Source: Photobacterium sp. DA100
GTDB lineage: Bacteria; Pseudomonadota; Gammaproteobacteria; Enterobacterales; Vibrionaceae
Direction: 5' to 3'
NCBI RefSeq assembly: GCF_029223585.1
Contig: NZ_CP119424.1
Coordinates: forward strand, 682,001 to 746,000
Length of the DNA: 64,000 nucleotides
Shown here: positions 55,759 to 64,000 of the stretch, piece by piece
Layout of the letters: each line of letters begins with the position of its first letter
How positions within the stretch are numbered: the stretch's first letter is position 1
Program-made: the position numbers and the translations under genes
Notes under the pieces: generated by a model
The model's input: only the letters and a program-made list of their open reading frames with translations
Database searches by the model: none
What the model was told of the DNA's origin: nothing

Positions 55759-56407
55759 TGATACGATACCCGAGTCCTCTTACGGTTTTAATAACATCAC
55801 CGCCGATTTTGCGGCGTATGCGGCCAATGAACACTTCAATCGTGTTGGAATCGCGGTCAAAGTCCTGCTTGTAAATATGCTCAACCAACTCGGTACGGGA
55901 AATGACTTTATCGGCATTGTGCATCATGTACGAGAGCACCTTAAACTCCAACGCGGTAAGATCGATACTCTCACCATTGTGCATTACTTTTGAAGTGCGG
56001 GTATCGAGGCTAAGACCGCCGATTTGGATAACGGGTGAGGCATTGCCGGTAGAACGTCGGACCTGTGCACGCAAACGGGCTACTAGTTCAATCATCTGGA
56101 AAGGTTTGGTCAGGTAATCATCGGCACCGGCATTTAGCCCTTCGACACGCTGGGTGAGTTCGTTACGGGCACTGAGAATAATGACGGGGCAGGTGACGTT
56201 CTCGTCGCGAATGCCTTTGAGCACCGTCAGGCCGTCTAATTTAGGCAGGCCTAAATCGAGGATGATACCGTCCCATGGCTCAGAGGTGGCACGGTATAAG
56301 GCATCGATGCCATCACTGGAGAGTTCGGCTACCCAGCCGCTATGTTCTAAACCTTCAACAATTTGTTCGCCCAAGGCTAATTCATCTTCAACGACGAGTA
56401 TTTTCAT
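55748..56407 (-). CDS. Response regulator, OmpR/PhoP family
   Basis: Two-component regulator, 219 residues. Receiver domain with acidic pocket (VVEDE), phosphoacceptor D51 in IILDLGLPKLDG, and the Ser and Lys switch residues (ILSARNE, YLTKPF). The C-terminal winged helix ends with TIEVFIGRIRRKIGGDVIKT and GLGYRI, as in PhoP and QseB. Its start overlaps the PepSY gene stop by four bases. With the kinase encoded next it forms one system; target genes are not visible here. Confidence 0.93.
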   Translation of the reverse strand: MKILVVEDELALGEQIVEGLEHSGWVAELSSDGIDALYRATSEPWDGIILDLGLPKLDGLTVLKGIRDENVTCPVIILSARNELTQRVEGLNAGADDYLTKPFQMIELVARLRAQVRRSTGNASPVIQIGGLSLDTRTSKVMHNGESIDLTALEFKVLSYMMHNADKVISRTELVEHIYKQDFDRDSNTIEVFIGRIRRKIGGDVIKTVRGLGYRINAD

Positions 56408-56751
56408 TGGTCTACCTTGATAATGTTTTCAAGACCCCGGCCTTTTATTTCGAGAATGGTTAACGTTTTCGCATCGTATTCCACTCTGACAATATTATTA
56501 TTGGGGTCGATAAGCTTTAATTCATAGATCCAAATGTCATCATCCTCTTCTAACTCGACACGAATGATCCGGCCGTGAAGCTGTTCATCGACTTTGGATT
56601 GTAGAGACGAAAAAGGCTGTACCAGCCCTTGTTGAACAGCTCGCATAACGTCGTCGTGGTCTTCTTCAATTTCCAGCTCAACGCTTGCCAGTGCTGAAAC
56701 TGCAAAAAAGAGAAGTGACAAAATGGCTATGTATTTGCTTTTTCTATTCAT
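56404..56751 (-). CDS. PepSY-domain periplasmic protein
   Basis: Small exported protein, 115 residues from ATG 56751; the longer frame to 56841 would bury the signal peptide. Signal cut after SALAS or near. The mature part is a PepSY-like domain: MRAVQQGLVQPFSSLQSKVD, IIRVELEEDDDIWIYELKLI and VRVEYDAKTLTILEIKG. It is very acidic at its N-terminus (VELEIEEDHDD). PepSY genes often stand beside PhoPQ-like systems and may bind the sensor. It is the first gene of the three-gene operon. No clear Shine-Dalgarno precedes the ATG. Confidence 0.8.
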   Translation of the reverse strand: MNRKSKYIAILSLLFFAVSALASVELEIEEDHDDVMRAVQQGLVQPFSSLQSKVDEQLHGRIIRVELEEDDDIWIYELKLIDPNNNIVRVEYDAKTLTILEIKGRGLENIIKVDQ

Positions 56752-57019
56752 ACATTGAATTGTAACTGATTGTACGTGAACCGAAAATGAATATACCCAA
56801 GTGATTGTATGTTGTATGTGCGAATACAGACAAAATGCCATTTATTTCTTGAATATTATGAGGAGTTGGTCGTTATAAATAGAAATGACCGCTAGAAATA
56901 GCTATGCATACCTGCTTGATTTTTTTGAATAAGCCAGGCGTTTTTAGTGGTAGATCATGATATTAACTCGTGCCACACACTATAATCGCACCAATTTTGT
57001 TTCGAGATAAAGGGACGTT

Positions 57020-58906
57020 ATGCAATTATCCTTAAAAACAAAACTGTTATTGTCGAGTTTTGTTGCCATTTCTATTACCGCTATAGCCCTTGGCGGTTTC
57101 TCTTACCATTCAATGAAAACCCAGGCTTGGCAATCGATTGAAAGTGAAAGCCGCAATACCTCGGTAGCGGTCACCAAAGGGATCGGTGACTGGCTAGCCA
57201 ACAAACAGGCTGCTGTTAACGCTGTGGTAAAAACGATGGCCGGCAATAATGCGCCAGATATCGTTGAGCATTTGAAGCAAATGCATGTCTCCGGCGATTT
57301 CAGTTTGAGTTTTTATGGCAACCAGCAAGGTGATATGTACCGCCAAGATCCATCCCTGAACCGTGCAGGATATGATCCACGTGAAAGGGGCTGGTACAAG
57401 GAAGCTTCATCAGCGCGCGCGGCAGTCGTTACAGCACCGTATATGAGCCATACCATGCAGACGTTGGTTGTTACCTTGGCCGAGCCTGTGATGCAGGGTG
57501 GTCAGCTCAAAGGTGTCGTAGGTGCTGACTTGGCACTCGGTGACTTGATGCGTGATGTATTGAATATTCCGGTACTGGGACAAGGTTATGCCATGTTACT
57601 TGATATGGATAACCAGGTGATTGTCGCTCACCCTAACCGGGATATGCAGCTAAAGCCCATTACTGATCTGAGGCTGAATTCGCATATGCTGCGAAGCGAA
57701 ATGCAGGATGACGGTTATTTCCTTAGTGATTTCGATGGGCGCGAGCGTGCCGTAGCAATTCATGCAGTCCCTAATTCGGGCTGGGCGCTGGTAATGGTGA
57801 TGGATAAGTCTGCGCTTGAAGCTCCGCTCAAGAGCATGCTGATTGACGAGCTGCTTATCGGTCTGGTGATTCTGGTTGTGGTGTGCGGTTTGATCAGTTT
57901 ACTACTAACAAAGCAGCTGAGTGAATTGAAAAAAGTATCAGCAGCCTTGGCAGATATTGCCCATGGGGAAGGGGATCTAACCGCCCGGATCCCGGTAAAC
58001 AGCCAAGATGAGGTTGGCCAATTGGCCGAAAGCTTCAATCAGTTTGTTTCGCATCAGCATGTGATGGCGTCTAAACTGCGTGATATCGCCTTGGAGCTAA
58101 ACCGTAACGCTGCCGATGCCGCGACCGCGTCAACTCAACGTAGCCATAATATCCGCCAGCAGCAAGATGAGATCACTATGGTGGCGACGGCGGTAACTGA
58201 AATGGCAAGTGCAACACAGGAAATCGCAGGCAATGCTGAGAATACGGCGAAAACGGCAGAGCAGGCAGTTTCGCTGGCGGGGGATGGGCATCGCCAAGTA
58301 GGGCAAAGTCAGCAGTCGATTGGTAATTTGGCCAATGAAGTGACCAATGCAGCTTCCATTATTGAAGATCTCAATGAGCATGCGTTGAAAATCAGTACCA
58401 TTCTTTCGACCATTCGCGCTATCGCTGAGCAGACCAACCTGCTGGCGCTCAATGCTGCCATTGAGGCCGCTCGTGCCGGAGAGCAAGGACGAGGTTTTGC
58501 GGTTGTTGCCGATGAGGTACGCGTCCTTTCTCAGCGAACCCATACTTCAACGCAAGAAATCCAAACCATGATTGAGACTTTGCAGACGACAACGCATAAC
58601 GCCGTTACAGTGATGAACGATAGTCATCAGTTGGCTGATACCAGCGTACAGGATGTTGATGCTGCAGGTGAAAGTATCAATAGTATTGCCAGCGAGATAA
58701 ATGTGATTAGTGACATGGCGACGCAGATTGCCTCTGCGGCCGAAGAGCAATCGAGTGTTACCGCTGAAATCAGCCGCAATACCGAAGGTGTCCAGGAGGT
58801 TGCTAACCAAATGGCACAAGAGGCCATGGAAGCCGCTCGACAAGCTGAGTCCCTAAAAGCGTTAGCTGGGCAGTTAGAGCAGGAAGTACAACGCTACAAG
58901 CTCTAA
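57020..58906 (+). CDS. Methyl-accepting chemotaxis protein with Cache sensor
   Basis: Membrane chemoreceptor, 628 residues. First helix at about 8-30, large periplasmic dCache-like domain (~35-275: [20 protein letters not shown], the ligand-pocket type segment [40 protein letters not shown]), second helix ~278-300, HAMP (~300-352), and signalling domain with [20 protein letters not shown] and [18 protein letters not shown]. DxR and Y/W positions in the RxxxWY motif resemble amino-acid- or amine-binding dCache domains; the ligand is unproven. Good AGGGA Shine-Dalgarno nine bases upstream. Single gene with its own terminator. Confidence 0.93.
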   Translation: MQLSLKTKLLLSSFVAISITAIALGGFSYHSMKTQAWQSIESESRNTSVAVTKGIGDWLANKQAAVNAVVKTMAGNNAPDIVEHLKQMHVSGDFSLSFYGNQQGDMYRQDPSLNRAGYDPRERGWYKEASSARAAVVTAPYMSHTMQTLVVTLAEPVMQGGQLKGVVGADLALGDLMRDVLNIPVLGQGYAMLLDMDNQVIVAHPNRDMQLKPITDLRLNSHMLRSEMQDDGYFLSDFDGRERAVAIHAVPNSGWALVMVMDKSALEAPLKSMLIDELLIGLVILVVVCGLISLLLTKQLSELKKVSAALADIAHGEGDLTARIPVNSQDEVGQLAESFNQFVSHQHVMASKLRDIALELNRNAADAATASTQRSHNIRQQQDEITMVATAVTEMASATQEIAGNAENTAKTAEQAVSLAGDGHRQVGQSQQSIGNLANEVTNAASIIEDLNEHALKISTILSTIRAIAEQTNLLALNAAIEAARAGEQGRGFAVVADEVRVLSQRTHTSTQEIQTMIETLQTTTHNAVTVMNDSHQLADTSVQDVDAAGESINSIASEINVISDMATQIASAAEEQSSVTAEISRNTEGVQEVANQMAQEAMEAARQAESLKALAGQLEQEVQRYKL

Positions 58907-58921
58907 TCTCTGGATAAAAAA

Positions 58922-58950
58922 CGCCCCCGCTAATGCGGGGGCGATGTTTT
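58922..58950. terminator. Terminator after chemoreceptor gene
   Basis: CGCCCCCGC (58922-58930), TAAT, GCGGGGGCG (58935-58943), preceded by A-run and followed by a T-rich tract; serves the convergent pair. Confidence 0.85.
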
Positions 58951-58966
58951 CATGGTTAGTCAGACG

Positions 58967-60661
58967 TTATTCTTCCCACTGTACCAGTTTATCTTTCGGC
59001 CAGTTAGCGCCAATATCGTGATACTTCTTCTCTAGAAGATGGCGCTTGATTTTCAATGTTGGCGTCAGAATACCGTTTTCAATACTCCAAGGCTCTTTGA
59101 TCATCAGCACCCCCTTAATCTTGGCATGTGACTCAAGCTCTTGGTTGAGGGTATTAATAACGCGCTCAGCCGTACGTGCGTAACGCTCGCGGTCAAAGTT
59201 GGGGAAGTCATGCGGTACCGCTAGCAAGATGGGGGCAGGCATACCTGAACCCACCACACACATCATTTCGATATTGGCAAGCTCGAAGATACGCTTCTCG
59301 ATTGGGACCGGTGAGACAAATTTCCCTTTGGCAGTTTTAAAGGTGTCATTTTTACGCCCCTGAATTGACAGGTAGCCGTCCTCATCCATAAAGCCGATGT
59401 CACCGGTATGCAGCCAGCCATCCTCATCGAACATTTCTTTGGTTGCTTCTTCGTTTTTGTAATAGCCGGAGAATAACCCCATACCGCGGACCAAGATTTC
59501 TTCATCGGCTGAGACCTTGATTTCGACGCCAGGGCCGGCATTACCAACGGTACCGATTTTATCACTGCGGAATGGGTGGTTGAGTGTGCTGTATGCAAAG
59601 CTCTCCGTCATCCCCCAAGCTTCGGTTATGTTGAGACCGATGCTTTCGTACCAACGCAGCAGGGCTGGCGACACAGGTGCAGAACCACAGCCTAGGACTC
59701 GAGCCTTGTTCAAGCCCAGTCCGTCAGCTAACTTGCGTTTTATGACGCCCGAAATGAACGGAATCTTAAGCAGGATGTTGAGTTTAGCTTGCGGCAGCTT
59801 TTCCAAAATACGTTGCTGGAACACTGTCCACAGGCGCGGAACCGAAATGAACAGGGTCGGGCGGTGCATTTTAACGTCGTCGATAAAGGTATCGAGTGAT
59901 TCAGGGAAGGCTACTTGCATTCCTGACATCACGGATGAGCCGAAAATATAGACGCGCTCGGTTATGTGGGCGAGTGGCAGATAAGAGAAAAGGCGCTCGC
60001 CCTCTTGCATGCCGATGTGGTCAACCAGTCGTTGTGCCGACCAGGCAAATGAGCCATAACTTAGCATTGCCCCTTTGGGTAGCCCTGAAGTACCGGAGGT
60101 ATAGACAATTGACATCAAATCATCTTGCTGGTGCTTGGGACGCTCTTCAGAGGGAGCGTGTTGGGACAGCAAGGTATTGAAGTCGTGGTCACACTTCGGC
60201 GCAGATGGGTAGTTGAAGGCAATGGAAAGAATATCAGGGTGTTTTTCCATTACCGAGATAGCGGCCTTGCTATCATCAAGCTTACCGATCAGCACTGCTT
60301 TCGATTCACTGTGGGTCAAGCAGTGCTCGATCGTTTCCGGGCCGGCCGTGGGGAAGATCGGTACGCTGATATAGCTTCCCAGCATCAGTGCGAGGTCGGA
60401 AATGAACCATTCAGCACAGTTCTTGGACATCAGGGCGATACGATCACCAGGTTTGAACCCTTGGGCACGGAGAGCGCTGACAAGCCTCAACGCTTTGTCA
60501 GCTACCTCTGCATAGGTGAAATCTACAAATTGTCGGTTGATGATCTGGCGAAGATACACATCATCTGCGCGTTCTTCTGCCCATTTGAGAATCATTTCAT
60601 TTGGCAGTGGTTGAGTCATCAGAGTGTCCCTTAAGCGATCCGATTGCAGAGGTAGAGTCAT
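58967..60661 (-). CDS. AMP-binding long-chain acyl-CoA synthetase
   Basis: Activates fatty acid to acyl-CoA through an acyl-adenylate; 564 residues. ANL-family core motifs are present: P-loop SIVYTSGTSGLPKGAMLSYG, AWGMTESFAY (A5), GWLHTGDIGFMDEDGYLSIQG (quoted here as GWLHTGDIGFMDED and GYLSIQGR) and the C-terminal hinge GRKNDTFKTAKGKFVSP with the variation K-N-D-T-F. A lid lysine appears in TPTLKIKRHLLEKKY. Start ATG 60661 has AAGGA upstream. It is of the ACSL/FadD15-like group rather than classical FadD. Divergent from a TetR regulator that probably controls it. Confidence 0.9.
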   Translation of the reverse strand: MTLPLQSDRLRDTLMTQPLPNEMILKWAEERADDVYLRQIINRQFVDFTYAEVADKALRLVSALRAQGFKPGDRIALMSKNCAEWFISDLALMLGSYISVPIFPTAGPETIEHCLTHSESKAVLIGKLDDSKAAISVMEKHPDILSIAFNYPSAPKCDHDFNTLLSQHAPSEERPKHQQDDLMSIVYTSGTSGLPKGAMLSYGSFAWSAQRLVDHIGMQEGERLFSYLPLAHITERVYIFGSSVMSGMQVAFPESLDTFIDDVKMHRPTLFISVPRLWTVFQQRILEKLPQAKLNILLKIPFISGVIKRKLADGLGLNKARVLGCGSAPVSPALLRWYESIGLNITEAWGMTESFAYSTLNHPFRSDKIGTVGNAGPGVEIKVSADEEILVRGMGLFSGYYKNEEATKEMFDEDGWLHTGDIGFMDEDGYLSIQGRKNDTFKTAKGKFVSPVPIEKRIFELANIEMMCVVGSGMPAPILLAVPHDFPNFDRERYARTAERVINTLNQELESHAKIKGVLMIKEPWSIENGILTPTLKIKRHLLEKKYHDIGANWPKDKLVQWEE

Positions 60662-61250
60662 ACTTCGATCCTTCCATGTTGTGTTTTTGTTAAAGTAATG
60701 CTAATTCCATTGTTTGGTCAAGTAGTTATTTGCGATTAACCTGTCACGAAAAACCACTGGACTTGAGCAACATCGATAAAAATAATTAGTTATCAAAGAT
60801 TAAAATAGAACAAAATTCAAACAGGTGTACAATATTTTTACAATTGATGGCCTATCTATAAATTGCTGTTTCTATTACAATAGTGACAATTTTATGTCAT
60901 GAATGAAGTTATTCTTGGTTGTGGAATTACGTTAAATTAGTCGAAAGTGCTGAAGTGATGTGCCAAGGCATGTGAATAAGTTGTCTTATGAATGATGAGT
61001 GGTCGTTTGTAAACAAAGGATCTGTGTAAGGGCTGAGCTCTTTATTTCATGACATTTTCGGACTTGAAACTGTGGGTTAAACGGTAATATTATCCATTAA
61101 CGGAATGATATCTTGTATTGTGTGACTTGTTACTTGTAACAAAGTGGCATCAAGTAGGGTTTCAACACATTTGCTTAAATGGTTACGTAGCCCGCTTTGG
61201 AGTTCGGCGGGTCTTTGGGTGATCAATTAGAATCATAGAGTCAACGCATT
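60662..61250. promoter_or_regulatory. Divergent control region acyl-CoA ligase / TetR
   Basis: 589 bases without a supported ORF. The best operator candidate is TTGTTACTTGTAACAA (61127-61142), a 16-bp dyad with 7-base arms, about 109 bases before the TetR start. The left half is AT-rich and holds the ligase promoter. Confidence 0.45.
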
Positions 61251-61712
61251 ATGCCAAAGCGTAGTAAAGAAGATACTGAAATTACCATCCAAACGATTAT
61301 GGATGCGGTGGTGGATCAAATTTTGACGTTGGGATACGACAAAATGTCTTACACCACCCTGAGCAAGCAAACGGGGATCTCTCGTACAGGCATTAGCCAC
61401 CACTTCCCTAAAAAGCAAGATTTCGCCACTGCATTGGATGGCCGTATTTTCCGGTTGTTTGTCGAGAAGCTCGATCTTGATAATGGCTTGGCTGGCTTTT
61501 CTTCAAGCTGGATTACGGCACTGGATGATGAAAAGTTTAAAGCGACATTGCGTCTTCTGTTTCATCATATTGCCTCTTCAGAAACGACCAGTGAATTTGC
61601 TAAGCGTGGCATTGATAGGCTCTATAATCTATGCCTTGAGCGTTTTGGCGAGGAAAGTCAGAAAGAGCTTGAGTGGTTGCTGGGCAAGTCGTTAATTAGG
61701 CTGGTTCGCTAA
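61251..61712 (+). CDS. TetR-family transcriptional regulator
   Basis: Short regulator of 153 residues (TetR proteins are usually ~190-210). The helix-turn-helix is clear (YTTLSKQTGISRTGISHHFP, about residues 39-58, then KKQDFATAL). The rest is a short all-helical ligand domain with one Cys. Divergent from the acyl-CoA ligase gene; this suggests control of fatty-acid activation, but a distant target is possible. A palindrome upstream fits an autoregulatory operator. Confidence 0.85.
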   Translation: MPKRSKEDTEITIQTIMDAVVDQILTLGYDKMSYTTLSKQTGISRTGISHHFPKKQDFATALDGRIFRLFVEKLDLDNGLAGFSSSWITALDDEKFKATLRLLFHHIASSETTSEFAKRGIDRLYNLCLERFGEESQKELEWLLGKSLIRLVR

Positions 61713-61729
61713 TATATTGTTTAATAAAG

Positions 61730-61753
61730 CAGCTTCTTCGGAAGCTGTTTTTT
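61730..61753 (+). terminator. Terminator of TetR gene
   Basis: CAGCTTC-TTCG-GAAGCTG with the very stable UUCG loop, then TTTTTTG. Confidence 0.85.
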
Positions 61754-61825
61754 GTTTGAAGTTATATAATTTAATTAGAGGCGGGAATAGCCTCGTTAGA
61801 TTGGGTTTGCGTAGAGAAGATTACG

Positions 61826-62017
61826 ATGTTGAAATATATAGTATTGGCACTGGTTGGTTTGGGGGTTTATATCGGTGTGACTTATAAAGATCAAATAGAA
61901 GATCTCACCAATTCACGTTCATTCGAAGATGTACAGGATGTTTTTGAAGACGTTTCAGACAAAGCTTCAGATACTGCCAGTGAGCTGAGTGAAAAATTCG
62001 AAGAGCTGAAGCAATAG
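61826..62017 (+). CDS. Small membrane-anchored acidic helical protein
   Basis: 63 residues. One N-terminal hydrophobic helix (MLKYIVLALVGLGVYIGVTY) is followed by a highly acidic, coiled-coil-like tail with heptad spacing (FEDVQDVFEDVSDKASDTAS). AGAGAAGA lies before the ATG. Such size and design recall small inner-membrane effectors or YtxH-like proteins, but no family is claimed. It has its own terminator and no coupled neighbour. Confidence 0.7.
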   Translation: MLKYIVLALVGLGVYIGVTYKDQIEDLTNSRSFEDVQDVFEDVSDKASDTASELSEKFEELKQ

Positions 62018-62047
62018 TAGTTGGTTTATCTGCTTGCTTGAATGTAT

Positions 62048-62078
62048 AAAAAATACCGGCGATTTGCCGGTATTTTTT
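62048..62078. terminator. Bidirectional terminator
   Basis: 13-bp stem (62048-62060 / 62066-62078) with core ATACCGGC / GCCGGTAT and GATTT loop, A-run on one side and T-run on the other, between convergent genes. Confidence 0.9.
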
Positions 62079-62088
62079 ATGTACATAA

Positions 62089-63420
62089 TTAATGTGAAGA
62101 GATGATATAGAAGTAGTAAATCATCGAAGAGGCAATCACATATACAGACCAGTGATCTTCCTTGTACCGTCCTGTGGCTAGCTTTAAGAAGGCGTATACC
62201 AACATAGCGGCTGCAATACCATTCCCCGCGTTAAAGCTAAAGACGCTCATTACCACACAAACGAACGCAGGCAGATATTCTGTGATGTCGTCATAGTTGA
62301 TTTTCTTCATTGAGCTCATCATTGCTATACCGATGTACATCAGCACAGGCGCTGTGGCAACGGTAGGTATCATTCCTGCCAAAGGGGCAAGAAAGAGGGT
62401 GAGGCAGAAGCAGGCAGCGGTCACTAAAGCTGTGAAGCCAGTACGCCCACCAGACTCAACCCCGGCCGAACTTTCTACATAGGTTGTCATAACTGGGCAT
62501 GAGAAAAGCGCGCCAAAGGTTGTGGCACTGGAGTCAACATGAAAGTTCTTTTCGATACCCGGTAGGTTGCCGTCTTTATCCAAGTAACCTGCTTGCGCGC
62601 CTATCCCGAGCATGGCTCCCAGTGTAGAGAAGAAGTCAGGAATAAAGAAGGCCAACAAAAATGGCAGGTATGCAGGACTGAGGGCACCTAGCACGTCGAG
62701 CTGGAATACCATGTTATCAATACTGCCTGGTACGCTAAAGAAGTTAGCCGGAATAGATGTGATCCCCAAAGGAAGGCTGAGAAGGGTGGTGAGGATAACA
62801 GCCAGAATGATACCGCCTTGGATCTTCCGAGAAACGAAGAAGAGGACCATGAAAAAGCCGAGTACAGCGGTGATTACTTCCATTGAGGCGAGATCCCCGA
62901 AAACCAGCACATTCTTTCGGGGATCGGCGATAACAATACCCGCCTGCTTAAATCCCAACAGGGCGATAAACAAACCGATGCCGACACCTACAGAAACTTT
63001 CACGCTGTGCGGGATAATCCGGACTACAAAGTCGCGAACGCCGAGGAAGGAGACCAGCATGAACAATACGCCGCTGATAAAGACAATACCGGCAGCGATA
63101 CTGAGAGGGACGTCATTGCCTAGCAGGGTGAATGAGAAGATCGCAACGCTGCCAAGACCAGGGCCCAGGACAAAAGGCCGGTTGGTGTAAAGTGCCATCG
63201 CAATCGTCGTGATCACTGTCATCAATACCGTGACGGTCAGCGCGCTCTCGAACGGAATACCGCCTTTGCTCATCATTCCCGGAACGACAGCGACCATGTA
63301 GGCCATAGTCGCAAACGTGGTGAGACCGGCGATAATTTCGGTTTTTAAATTGGTGTTATTTCCCTTAAAGTCAAACCACTTAGCAATACTCAAAGCTGGT
63401 TTGTCAGCGATAGTTTCCAT
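62089..63420 (-). CDS. NCS2-family purine permease, AzgA type
   Basis: Inner-membrane purine:cation importer, 443 residues with about twelve to fourteen helices. N-terminal EIIAGLTTFATMAYMVAVVP, the GPGLGSVAIF loop, GVGIGLFIALLGFKQAGIVI and VESSAGVESGGRTGFTALVT place it in the AzgA/PurP branch (adenine, guanine and hypoxanthine carriers), not the uracil/xanthine branch. The next gene upstream on the same strand (40 bases away) is an adenosine/adenine deaminase, so the pair would import adenine or a related purine and deaminate it. Confidence 0.9.
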   Translation of the reverse strand: METIADKPALSIAKWFDFKGNNTNLKTEIIAGLTTFATMAYMVAVVPGMMSKGGIPFESALTVTVLMTVITTIAMALYTNRPFVLGPGLGSVAIFSFTLLGNDVPLSIAAGIVFISGVLFMLVSFLGVRDFVVRIIPHSVKVSVGVGIGLFIALLGFKQAGIVIADPRKNVLVFGDLASMEVITAVLGFFMVLFFVSRKIQGGIILAVILTTLLSLPLGITSIPANFFSVPGSIDNMVFQLDVLGALSPAYLPFLLAFFIPDFFSTLGAMLGIGAQAGYLDKDGNLPGIEKNFHVDSSATTFGALFSCPVMTTYVESSAGVESGGRTGFTALVTAACFCLTLFLAPLAGMIPTVATAPVLMYIGIAMMSSMKKINYDDITEYLPAFVCVVMSVFSFNAGNGIAAAMLVYAFLKLATGRYKEDHWSVYVIASSMIYYFYIISSH

Positions 63421-63460
63421 GGATTCCCTCTACATGTCTTTATAATATTCGTCGATGTGA

Positions 63461-64000
63461 TTAGCGTCGGTAGCAAATTTTCATTTCTGGCGAGATGCTT
63501 GGCTCAGCGGTTAATTTTGATCTGAGCAGATCGAACTCATCGCTCCATTCCGCTAGCCATTGTTGCTTAGTACTGTCAGGCATCCAGCAGGCTTCAATAC
63601 TGTTGAGCATCATTTGTTTCAAACTCTCAAGGTCAAAACCAAAGTCTTCGACCATTACCCTGTAACAGTTGGCACTGTCTGTGTTGTGTATATGCCAGTC
63701 GTCGGTACAGGGAATGATGTTCATACCAGCCTTGGCCATCGCCCTGATAGGGTGATGCCAGCACCAGTCTTGGTAGCGCGGCCACTGTTTGAAGTAGTAG
63801 GTATTGGATGGGATAACGGTAAAAGGGATCCCTTTCTCGGCGTACTCTTTGGTCAGGGCTGGATTATCAATGATGGTATAACCATGATCAATACGATCAA
63901 CGCCGATCAGCTCAATGCCGGTTTCGACGTTGCGCCAATGTAAGCCAAACTCAGAGCAATGGGCTGTCAGTTTGTAGCCATGCTGCTTTGCCAAACGGTA
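63461..64000 (-). CDS. Adenosine/adenine deaminase-like protein, partial
   Basis: C-terminal part of an amidohydrolase-fold purine deaminase; the frame is open to the window end, so the 5' part is missing. At least 179 residues are seen. Family marks are TAHCSE (His and catalytic Glu), DRIDHGY (His), VIPSNT and CTDDWHIHNT (metal Asp pair). The last motif deviates from the usual T-D-D-P, and HCSE from HAGE, so it is a divergent member. It is probably upstream and co-transcribed with the purine permease. Whether the substrate is adenine or adenosine cannot be decided. Confidence 0.85.
   Translation of the reverse strand, partial: YRLAKQHGYKLTAHCSEFGLHWRNVETGIELIGVDRIDHGYTIIDNPALTKEYAEKGIPFTVIPSNTYYFKQWPRYQDWCWHHPIRAMAKAGMNIIPCTDDWHIHNTDSANCYRVMVEDFGFDLESLKQMMLNSIEACWMPDSTKQQWLAEWSDEFDLLRSKLTAEPSISPEMKICYRR

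Noticed and set aside
1..64000. CRISPR array, rRNA or tRNA genes, prophage, integron
   Set aside because: No regular spaced repeats, no tRNA cloverleaf or rRNA segment, no phage structural genes and no integrase were recognised.

Overview
The window looks like part of a Vibrionaceae secondary chromosome, most like Photobacterium or a close relative. The main reason is the block malT / malP-malQ-glgB, which is arranged as on Vibrio cholerae chromosome II. Two methyl-accepting chemotaxis proteins, many outer-membrane barrels and lipoproteins, and a PhoPQ/CarRS-like two-component set agree with this. The genus is an inference; no rRNA, tRNA or CRISPR array was recognised. The left ~25 kb is AT-richer and accessory in character; the right part (from ~26.7 kb) reads like a conserved backbone.

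Layout. (1) 298-14404: a complete alpha-glucoside uptake and breakdown locus in two divergent transcripts. Leftward run a GH13 alpha-1,6-glucosidase, a MalK/UgpC-type ATPase and an outer-membrane porin; rightward run a LysR regulator, two ABC permeases, a binding lipoprotein, a GH15-like enzyme, a GH31 enzyme and a ROK sugar kinase. The glycosidases lack signal peptides, so oligosaccharide would cross the porin, be bound by the lipoprotein, enter by the ABC system, be hydrolysed in the cytoplasm and phosphorylated. A perfect CRP core and two LysR-type palindromes lie in the control regions. (2) 14549-16489: a large unknown lipoprotein. (3) 16795-22023: a LysR regulator divergent from ribokinase, nucleoside hydrolase, a GPH-family symporter and a KdgM/OmpL-like porin, read as a nucleoside scavenging operon. 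(4) 22533-24599: a GH10 (xylanase-like) lipoprotein. (5) 25000-26298: an IS110-family, IS1111-group insertion sequence with subterminal inverted repeats and a structured 3' non-coding part that may encode its guide (seek/bridge) RNA. (6) 26712-29309: modABC with a near-perfect ModE operator. (7) 29812-34860: a CAP-domain lipoprotein, then a leftward operon (57-residue small ORF with TTG start, alpha/beta hydrolase, GT2 glycosyltransferase, DedA-LssY protein), a CRP-preceded small membrane protein and an outer-membrane barrel. (8) 34986-45810: DUF4336 protein, malT, malP, malQ, glgB, with several MalT boxes. (9) 46020-50328: a four-gene operon of a barrel, a POTRA-less Omp85 barrel, a DUF4056-like lipoprotein and a patatin lipoprotein, resembling a split PlpD-type system. 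(10) 50571-64000: two chemoreceptors, an ABC-class ATPase, a two-membrane-segment protein, a PepSY/response-regulator/sensor-kinase set, an acyl-CoA ligase divergent from a TetR regulator, a small anchored helical protein, an AzgA-type purine permease and an adenosine/adenine deaminase cut by the window end.

The points most worth following are the split patatin/Omp85 operon, the ribosome-binding site buried in a 13-bp hairpin before the GT2 gene, the overlooked TTG-start small gene, the guide-RNA candidate of the insertion sequence, and the three-family cytoplasmic alpha-glucosidase locus. All motif positions were read by eye; no database search was run.
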